Under the pieces are notes generated by a model that had not been told where the DNA came from, made no database searches, and was given only the letters and a program-made list of their open reading frames with translations. A program made the translations under genes and the position numbers. From assembly GCA_030144725.1 (NCBI GenBank), contig JASKMD010000012.1, forward strand, positions 4,237,848 through 4,301,847: a stretch of DNA of 64,000 bases, read 5' to 3'. Each line of letters begins with the position of its first letter. The stretch's first letter is position 1. Of this stretch, positions 55,731 through 64,000 are shown piece after piece. This DNA comes from Haematococcus lacustris (lineage: Eukaryota > Chlorophyta > Chlorophyceae > Chlamydomonadales > Haematococcaceae).

Positions 55731-56965
55731 TTAGCGAGGGGACACCGTGATGTTCTCTGCCCTCTCTGTTAGGGTGCCCTCGCGCAGCTCCTGCACACAT
55801 CACAAAACGCATAGGCATCATGGGCTGCCAGCACAGCCTGCCCTGCATGGTTGACAAGCTACTGAGTGGGGCGACTGCATCAAACATTGACCTTTCCTGC
55901 TTCTGTTCTGCCCTAGGCTACCTGGACGCCCGAGCAGTGGGTGTCCAAAGCTGGCTGGCAGGCTGGCGGGGTGGGTCACTGCATGGCTGCTCCCCTGCAC
56001 ACCCACAAACCTGGATGGTCTTCAGGGGCCATGCCCAGCCATTCAGCGCTAGCTGGATGGCCATGGGAACATCAATGATAATCTCCTTCTCAGTGGGCTT
56101 TGCCCCCTGCTTCACCAGCTGGATGTACTGCCGCCCAACATGGCCAATGTAGCCAGCAATGTACAGGAAGCCAAATGTGGGGATCTGTGCAACCAAACAA
56201 CAAGCAAAGGTAGCTTGTCTTCAGTGCAGAACAGGCCTGTGCCATGTGAGCCCTCCTGCCTGGAGCAAGTCCCTGATGCATGTCGGCGTGCTCCCCCATC
56301 AGGGCACTCACAAAGACCTCGCCCGCATGGTTGAAGCGCAGGGCCAGGCCAGGGTCGGAGATCAAGTGAGGCAGGCCGTCGTTGCCGCACAGCAGGCCAG
56401 CCTTTCCGTAGTTGGCGAACCGGTTCTTTGTTCGCTGCATAGTGGCCTCCAGGGCCAGGGCGGGGGCTGAGCCAGGCTCATACTGCGAAAGCAGGTACAG
56501 CCAGCCTGATGCCCATCCTCCGACCCACGCACATCTTTTGCTGCTCAATCGAAACCACTGTATGAATCCCCAAGGCGCGATGCAGCGCACAGCTCACCTG
56601 CTTCAAGCGCTTGTTCAGGTTCTTCAGCTCCTTCTTCTCCAGCTTGGCGAAGGCCTTGCTCTCGGAGCAGGGGGTCAAACCAGCGACGTCCGCAGATGCA
56701 GGCAGCACATTGCTGAAGCCAACAACGGCAGCCAGAGCTGCAGCTGCAACTGCGGTGCTGACGCTCTCCTTCTGCGCGCTGCACACCACGGTCCGGCGGA
56801 CCGCAGAGGCACGCACAGGCTTGGCAGCCACGGACTGCAGCCGGCCAAGTCAAAGGCAGAAGCTTTTGAGCTGCTTTTGCAGGCTGGGTCGAAAACACAG
56901 CTGGCTCCATTGTGCAAGGTCGCAATCCGCACCTGAGCAGCAGCAGATCGCATCATGGTGGCCAT
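55731..56965 (-). CDS. psaF: Photosystem I subunit III (PsaF), copy 3
   Basis: Exons at 56933-56965, 56598-56834, 56312-56482, 56011-56184 and 55731-55790, identical to copy 2. Only 95 bp of native 3' sequence remain before the LINE begins at 55635. The LINE lies downstream in the same sense, so psaF transcripts that fail to terminate would run into LINE ORF1. Upstream, about 630 bp separate its ATG from the stop of the filamin-repeat gene; the promoter should lie there and is the same in copy 2. Confidence 0.93.
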
Positions 56966-57593
56966 CGCTGCAGTTGCTGGTGTAGGGTTGCCCGGTTTAC
57001 CTGGGATTCCCTAACGAAAGCTGGGCGCAGATCCTGAAGTGTGACATGAGACCAACGGGGCAGCTTGCCTTATGAACTCAGGCCCACGCTGCTGCCATGA
57101 CAGTTGCTGGTGGCAGCAGCTATGTGACAGAAGTAGCAACCAGGCAATCTAAGTTGAAGGCTCCTAGGCACCAAGGTATTGGAAGTCAAGTGGCTCGGGA
57201 ATGATAGGGTTAGCTAAATGATGCCAAGTGACATGCCCTCGTTTGTAAGGTAATGTGCACTGTGCACCCAGCTATGAAAACTTTATTGCAGTTCATTGCA
57301 AAAGTCCCAAATCCTAGATGGGGAGGGTGACTAAGGCCGACGGCTTGAGCATCTTCCTTTATCCTGACCCCTGTGACAATTTGGTCACTTTGGTCAAGTG
57401 TTTTTCATGTTTTGCAGCAATTAGTGTCCGGTGACCTTGGAAGGGAACAAGTGCCAGAGCAGTCCTCTGTCTCACAAGACACGAGGCTGATTGCTGATGC
57501 CTGTCTAGCAGCGGTAAGATGAGGGCGAGACGAGTCAGGCAGCCATCTATCCGTATGATGCAGCCTGCGTATTGTGATCGTATCGATCGCTCC
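56966..57593. other. Intergenic region upstream of psaF copy 3
   Basis: About 630 bp between the psaF start and the end of the next gene on the same strand; the same sequence is at 42027-42654. It must hold the psaF promoter and 5' UTR, but I see no motif that I can name with confidence. Copy 1 shares only about 85 bp of it. Confidence 0.5.
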
Positions 57594-60500
57594 CTAAGGC
57601 ACGAGCCCGCTGTGCGCCGCCAGAGGGTTGCTGATCATGTAGGTCGCGCCTCTTGTTTGCTCGTTTATTTCCATTAAGGTAGTTGTCAGCTCCCCATGCT
57701 CATACAAACCTGGCTCAGAATCAAGCTGGGCTGCAGAAATACCCTGAAGTGGCGTGGTAACGCGTGTGGTCATGGGCGCGCCATCCGGATCTGGGCGTGC
57801 GATCCCACATGTCAAAGCAAGGCGCCTGCACCACCACGTGCACAAAGGTGTAACTGTCCTGAGCGGGGTATTGCCATGCACACAGCTCACGACATTGAAT
57901 GGTTGCATTGACAGCTACAGAGCAACATGTATGCTCACCCTTGATGCTGCACCGTGCTGGTCATCAAGTTCCAGGCTTCCACACTCGTCGCCCCAGCCAG
58001 CACAGGAAGCAGAGTCAAAGGCTTGCGCAGCTGCCGTGGTGGCACTGCCATGACCTCGGACGTGTGCCGGGTCTGGTTCATGGGCAACAATGCCCGCTGC
58101 ACACCCCCTGTCCAAATCTGTGGTGGTGGTGGTGGTGGTGGTGTCAGTGCAGTGAGCTCCGCAGCCACGAGCGCGGCTGGCATAGCCGAGGTGCCGGGTG
58201 CTGCCCACCCGCCACCTACCCGCTCATCTGCGCTCATATGTGAATTGCTAATCCACACGTTTGGGTGGCTGCCGCCTGCTGCTGGCAACTCTGCCAGCGG
58301 CGCATCCAGACTGTGCATCTCCTGTATGTGCTCTTTGGCCCGCCGGAGCTTGCGCACCAACACCAGGCCCGCAAGCACCGCCACCACCAGGACCACACCC
58401 AAGGCACCTATTGCCACTAACAACATGCGGCTCCTGGAACTGCTGCCACTGCCACTGGTCAGCGTGCCGGGAGGTGGTGGTGTAGGGTGTTGGAGGAGGG
58501 TAGTGGTGGCTGGGGGAGTGAACGAAGTGGGCAGAGGGGCAGGCGGGATGGGAGGGAGCCTTGCAGCTGGTTGAAGGGGCCCTGAAGTAGTGAAGGGGTT
58601 GGCGGGAGAGGGTTGGGAAGTTGGAGCCGCCAGGACCCTAACGCTCCATGATCGGCTCATGGGCTCATTGTCAAGGACGGGCGTCAGCAGGTACGTGCCA
58701 GGTTCATTAATCCTGCACCGGGCGTACAATGTACACCATGCCAGGCATGGTGTTGTGGCAGCGTCTAAGGCACAACAAGTTGTTGTGCCTTGAACGGTGT
58801 TGTCAACATCTTTGTTGTCACATCTTTGTTGTCACATCTTTGTTGTCAACAACAACAAAGATGCGGTCATTCAACACTGAAACATATGCTTCATGGGCCA
58901 AGGCCGCAGGCTGTCAGACATTCCTCCGCTAACCTGATTGAGATGTTGGCGGCCACCAAGGGGGAGTTGTCGACCGTGTAGGACCAGGCGACCGTGGTCA
59001 AAATCCCCGCTACGTTGGTGACGCGAGACGCCAGAGGCGAGGCGCCTAGGTCGTTGTCAAATGCGTCGCGCGCCAGCACTAGCAGGTTGAAGACTTCTCC
59101 GCAGTTCACAACCGTGGCGCTCCCTGCAACAGACGGAGCGCACGCGGTGTTACAAAGTCAAGCCGCAAAGACCGCCAGAAGATGAGCCGCAGGGTCGGCG
59201 CCACACGCTGCTGCCGTGCCGTGCACATTGCCACTCACCCGACAGCTCGCAGGCAGGCACATCAAGCGGGCCAGAAGCCACCACCAGTGACGCCAGACCC
59301 GTCGTGAGCCGCACGCCAGCTACAAACACTGCGACAGCATACGTCCCCGCCGCTGTCGCGTTGAACGTCACGCTGCGGCAGCACCGTCGTCACACGGATC
59401 CCTCTATGCAGTGGTAGCATCCGCCAGGCACGGCGATGATGACAAGGAAACACGGCGTGAGTGAGACACGACAACTGCCCCAGGCTCCCGGTCGCACCCG
59501 TCCCGCAAGTCCCGCAAGACCGTTGCTCCAGGCAGCCTTGGCACACTCTCACCTGGCAATGCCTGTGCTTTGATTGAAGCCCGCCTGGCTGCCCAGCACT
59601 GTCACAGGGGTGGCACTGGTTGAAAGCTGCAGAACCCTGCGCCGGCTGGGTGCGCAGCTGTCAGGCTGTGCTGCCTGCCCTGCTGCCTGCTCACCCCCTG
59701 ACACCCACTGCAACTCCCCTTCTGCCTGTTCCTCACTGGCGTGGCCTGCCTGCTGCTTCATCCCTGGGGTAGCAGCAGCTGCGCGTGTCGCCTCACCGAC
59801 CGCATAAGATGCATGGAGCAGCATGGGGGTAGCACCCAACAGCATGGCCCCAGGCTGCTGCTGCCCATACCGCTGGCCAGCTGCTGTGGGCTGTGCAGGG
59901 AGTGGGAGGGGAGGCAGGGTTTGCTGGGCAAGGTGACGGCGTGAGCGGGAGGGCAGTGGGGCAGAGGTGGGCAAAAGGAGCGCTACCAGGCTGCTGGCCG
60001 AAGAGGAGGTCAGGGGATTGGAGAATTGATCTCTCAGAGCAACCTCTAGGGTGAGAGGACGGCCGGCCACTGCATGCATGGGAACATGTAGCAGGCTGGA
60101 CGTCACATGCCCCGCAGACATGCACCACCACCATCGTCGCCATCATCACCATCACCATCACATAGTCACCACCATCAGCACTGCCAACAACATACAGCAG
60201 TTACGAGCCAACTGCAGTGTCGGTTGCATGGGTGGAAAGGGATCAGGCCAGCCAGCTGTGGTACTTGTCAGGTTGTGAGGAGGCAGGGCTTGGGTGGATG
60301 CAGGCAACAGGTAGACAAGGCAGATGCACACTCGTATGGCCGAGGGATTGTTGACCCCTACTCCACCTACTCCACTTACTCCACCTACTCCACCTACTCC
60401 ACCTACTCCACCTACTCCACCTAACCCTACCTCACCCCTTGGCTACCCGTACCTGGCAGTTGGGTGTTATCCCAGGTGGCTTGGATGCTGCTGATGTCCA

Positions 60501-63500
60501 CTGGGCCTGGCAGCACCTGCACCATGCCCCTGCTGACCAGCTCCCCGGCTGCTGTCAGCACGCTGACTGTGAAGGTGCCGGTGCGCCGCACTTGGTAAGT
60601 CAGGCGGGTGCGGCCGTTGCCAGGGTCAAAGGAAGAGGAGGCGGTGCAGTTGGACACGAAGGCTGCAAGCAGGGCAGGCCAGCAGAGCAGGTGGGTGCAA
60701 GGCAGCAGCAGGGAGGGCAGCAGCCCCAGGGGCAAAGACGCGCACGCCACAACTGAAGAGCCTCACTGCCCACTCAATACCCACTCAACCCCAATACCCA
60801 CCGTTGTTTTTTTCATTTCGCCCTGATGCATGATCTATAGCTCTAAGTGACATGGCATAGGTTCATACACTTTAATTCATAGCTCGATCTTACTTCAAAA
60901 CATCGCTCAAGCGAAGTATTTAGCAAATAACTGCGCTAGTATACGCAAAATCGCAGGTTAAAAATCATATTTTATAGCGCAGTGAGTGGTAATGCGGTTT
61001 GCAAAGAGACAATTTCATAGCGCAAAACGACCCCTGAAGTATGGCATTTCAGAGAGAACGCTATTCATAGCGCGAATACTGATACCCACTCTACCCACTC
61101 TACCCACCACCCGTCAGGCTGCCCAGCTACCCTATGAGGTCCTGGAGGTTCTGCTAGTCCTGGAAGTCCATGCTGCCCCAACACCCACTGTGCCTCCCCC
61201 ACTGCCTGTGTCACGGACTATCCCTACAGTCAGTCCATGACCCAAGCACCCACCCTCATCCAGCCTGAAGCCTGGCGTGGAGGTGGTGTGCAGGTTGCCA
61301 TATGCGTCTGATGCCACCACTATCAAGCTGTAGGCAACCCCTGCGTCAGCACACAGCCAGGCAGCAGAGCCAGCAGTCTCAGCCAGCTGCCTCAGCCTCA
61401 AGCTCTGGCTGCATTTGCCATCAGGAGAAGGTAAAGGCTGGTATGAAGTGGATGTTGTCATTGTATTGTGGCCAGCAGCAAAGGCATATCAAACATATAT
61501 GCCCCAGTCTTTTGCGCTGTCGCCTCGCACCAGTGAATGTTACCCCAGCTACCGTCCATCTCCTCGTATGCCGCACCTGCCGTCAACACCGTAAACACCT
61601 CGGCCGGGGGGCTGCCGTCGTCATCGTAGGGCGTACCGGCGGCGTAGCCCACCACCCGGCTGTCCCGGGCCGACACTTGTGCGGGCGTGACCGACACACG
61701 CGCACTGCCATTGGTCAGGATCACGCCATCATAGGAAACCACCAGCGAGTATCCGCCCGCCTTCACCAGCCCGGCCAGACTGAACGAGTAGCGCGTGTCG
61801 TAGGGGTTGCTGGAAAACACCTGTGGTGCACGAATCAAGCAACCCTTGGGGAGGGAGGCGGCTGGCTCATCCCTATTTGCACCTTCACGCTGCAGTGCAC
61901 CCAGTGCTGTGCTATCCCCTCTGGTGGCTTCTTCTCCCGATTGCTGCACTCTTATGCTCGTCTGCATGGGCCTGCTGTGTTGCCTTGCACCACTCACCTG
62001 GTACGGCAGGGAGATGTTGGCCCCACTGATGTCCGGGATGGCTGTGGCAGCAAGCGGAGCCAGCGCAGGTGTTGGGTTGCTGTACTCGTCCCTCAGCACC
62101 ACCACGATGCGGGCGTCTGGATCCCCGGCTTGCATGGTTGAAACACGAATGGCGGCGTAGCAGTTTGGAAGCGAAGGGGGGCCCGGCACCACTGACACAG
62201 CCACACTGTAGCTGTGCGATGGCAGCTGGAAGCATGGCTGCATGGCACATGGCAGCATGGTCGTGCGTGTAGAGCAGAGACCTCATGGGTAAAGTGGATG
62301 AGGCAGATATGCAGCAAATTGCTTTGATACGTCACAGCAACGTCGGAAAAAAGCAGAGAGAGTTGCTAAGAACCAAGTCAACATGTGCAGGCATGGCGTG
62401 TTCATCACCAGAGGCCGCTTGGAGCATGGAGCACAGGTACAGAAGTACAGGCAGTACAGGCAGTACAGTACACATATCATTCTTCACGTAAGCCATGGCA
62501 CAGTAGGTGTGGGACTGGTCACCTGTCACACTCCTGTCCTGCTCACCTGTGCCAGGGTCAGGTTGAATGCCCCGGCTGACTGGCTGACTATGCTAGCCTG
62601 TGCGCATCCAAAGCTGCCAGTGAGGCTGTAGCGCCCCTGCACAGCCCTGGCGGTGGACAAGGGATGGCCCTGCAGCAGCCGTGCGCTGACCTGCAGGCAA
62701 AGTGCAAACAGGACAGGAACCAGAACAACATTGAGCAAGGTGGCGTTTTCAGCATTCACATCAAGGCATCCCATGCGCTGGTTTAAGAGTCACCAGCGCT
62801 AATGGCACTTTATAGTCTGCTGGGTTGACCAAAGCACACCTGCTAGGCTGCATGGACCACCATCTCGCTCAGCTCTTGGCTCATGCCCCATTCGCTCTGT
62901 TTGCGACTGTTTGCGACCCCTCATGAGCGGCAGACCTTCCATGCTTTCCCCCCTTTCTTGACCCTCCATGCATTACCAATACTCACAACACCCCCATGCG
63001 CCCCTGTGACTCACCCTGAGGTGGGTGAGGTTGGCGTTGGTAATGCTCTCATATGCTTGGTACTTGGCGGTGGTGAAGGCAGCAGGGTCGACCAGGTATG
63101 TAGGGCTGCCATACGCGTCGTACGCGCATGAGCGTAGCACGGGCAGCGGCTGGCCAGCCATGATAGTGGTGCCCAAAACTGCAGTGCACACATGAGACGG
63201 TGACATCCCCGTCCCCATTGTAAGTGATGGCCCCTCAGTGGGACTTGCACACTCTGTGTTGCATGCAAGCATGTAAGCATGCAAGCATGTAAGCATGCAG
63301 CACGCCATGGCCCCTAAGGTAGACGGGTCCCCCTTTTGGCTCACGTGAGATGCCCTTGTGCTGCTGCACCCTGTTGTTGCCTCAGGCCTTTATGCTGGCT
63401 TATGATGCCCTTGTGCCGCTACTACTGCGCACCCTGCAGCCCAGCAGCCCTGCAGCAGCATTAGGTCTCCCGCCTGCCTGCGTGCCTGCTCTCTGCTCCC

Positions 63501-63967
63501 TACTGCTCCCTACTGCTCCCTACTGCCTAGACCCAGCTCAGCTCAGCTACAGCCTTTGATACCTACCACTACATACAGCCAGATCACCTTGGCTGCACAG
63601 CCTTTGATACGACCTACATTGCGTCTGGTAGTCCACGGCCACCTGGGGGACGACCTTGATGTCAAAGCTGTACGCCGCCCTCCTAAACGATAGGAGCAGC
63701 ACAATAGGACAGGGAGGGTGATGGTAGAGCAGTGGGTACGGAGAGGAGGGAGGACGGGGAGGAAGGGGGGTGCGGCAAAAGAGGAGTGGGAAAGGGGGGA
63801 GGAGGGAGGGACATGCAGACACACCACATCTGGCTCAGCAGACCGCCCACCCAAGGCTTAGCAGCAGCAGCAGCCTGCTGCATAGGAGTGTGAACCCCAT
63901 GCAGAGGATGCTGCGGGGGTTCCCACCACTGCGGGACTTCAGGGAGTACCCCACTTTTGAACAACAT
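57594..63967 (-). CDS. Large membrane protein with filamin-type Ig-like repeats (5' end outside window)
   Basis: Multi-exon minus-strand gene; the right window edge cuts it. Exon-like segments occur near 63.6, 63.0-63.2, 62.5-62.7, 62.0-62.24, 61.5-61.8, 61.26-61.43, 60.46-60.66, 59.58-60.12, 59.24-59.37, 58.93-59.12, 57.939-58.71 and 57594-57825 (stop). Several share the pattern of filamin/ABP280 repeats, with AG...D.(F/Y)GN...: GVAYSLIVVASDAYGNLHTT, ARIVVVLRDEYSNPTPALAP, AGRPLTLEVALRDQFSNPLT, CGEVFNLLVLARDAFDNDLG, and strand ends like AGGYSLVVSYDGVILTNGSA. A Pro-rich linker precedes one transmembrane helix (VAIGALGVVLVVAVLAGLVL, about 58.36-58.43 kb) and a basic cytoplasmic start VRKLRRAKE. 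Such proteins occur at algal surfaces; plant GEX2 has a similar plan, but orthology is not shown. The last two exons join in phase (GG/G). Confidence 0.6.
60356..60424 (+). repeat. TACTCCACC 9-bp microsatellite (right copy)
   Basis: Same array as at 45417-45485; equal unit number in both copies supports a very recent duplication, since such arrays change quickly. Confidence 0.9.
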
Positions 63968-64000
63968 GAGTTTTGGACCGCAGGCAATGCAGTTACCCAG

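Larger units (their letters stand above)
55636..61344 (+). repeat. 5,709-bp duplicated block, right copy
   Basis: Begins ATCAATCCTCACCATCTCTC and ends CAACCCCTGC. It continues rightwards without interruption into the upstream exons of the filamin-repeat gene, and leftwards into the LINE 5' end. Copy of 40697-46405. Confidence 0.92.

Overview
This window is eukaryotic nuclear DNA, most likely from a chlamydomonadalean green alga. It holds three copies of the intron-containing nuclear gene psaF (photosystem I subunit III) with a bipartite thylakoid-lumen transit peptide, closely resembling the Chlamydomonas protein. It is GC-rich, has short GT-AG introns, and is saturated with minisatellites and palindromic repeats. 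A Haematococcus-like genome would fit, but that is inference. Most of the sequence is mobile DNA, much of it nested and datable by target-site duplications (TSDs).

Layout. (1) 0.9-2.2 kb: psaF copy 1, then a hAT transposase remnant. (2) 2.74-31.02 kb: a nest. The outer layer is a TIR transposon (26-bp perfect TIRs, TACA TSD) encoding a transposase-like protein with DWSE, SDG-QFKG and GRHDSEGG motifs. Its gene is cut in two by a 23,706-bp element (6228-29933) whose ends read CACTCG...CGAGTG. That element is flanked by a 2-bp TSD (GA), and deleting it with one GA rejoins the transposase reading frame exactly. The large element looks like a giant CACTA-type transposon. It has arrays of a 20-bp palindrome just inside both ends, a Tnp2/Plavaka-like transposase (25.1-28.3 kb), and cargo genes: a 2OG-Fe(II) dioxygenase, a coiled-coil gene, a Gln-rich gene, and an F-box/LRR-like gene with two damaged relatives. 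Inside it sit further insertions: a pogo/Fot1-like element, a 3.2-kb hAT-like element, two fold-back elements, and a 2,085-bp non-autonomous derivative with the same CACTCG ends (TSD CA) that interrupts the Gln-rich gene.

(3) 31-40.7 kb: small TIR elements (a hAT MITE with an 8-bp TSD, a PIF/Harbinger-like element with a 3-bp TSD, an unclassified element with TA flanks), a BED-finger ORF, and a second, broken copy of the SDG-QFKG transposase.

(4) 40.7-64 kb: a 5,709-bp block (psaF plus the 3' half of a large membrane protein gene with filamin-type repeats) occurs twice as an apparently perfect direct repeat (40697-46405 and 55636-61344). Between the copies lies a 9.2-kb L1-type LINE with a 35-nt poly(A) tail. 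The arrangement is that of one LINE insertion with a 5.7-kb target-site duplication. The right copy leaves psaF and the membrane protein gene intact; the left copy has an intact psaF and a beheaded membrane protein gene.

Boundaries of spliced genes are read by eye from splice signals, frames and homology between copies. Family names rest on motif recognition without database searches.
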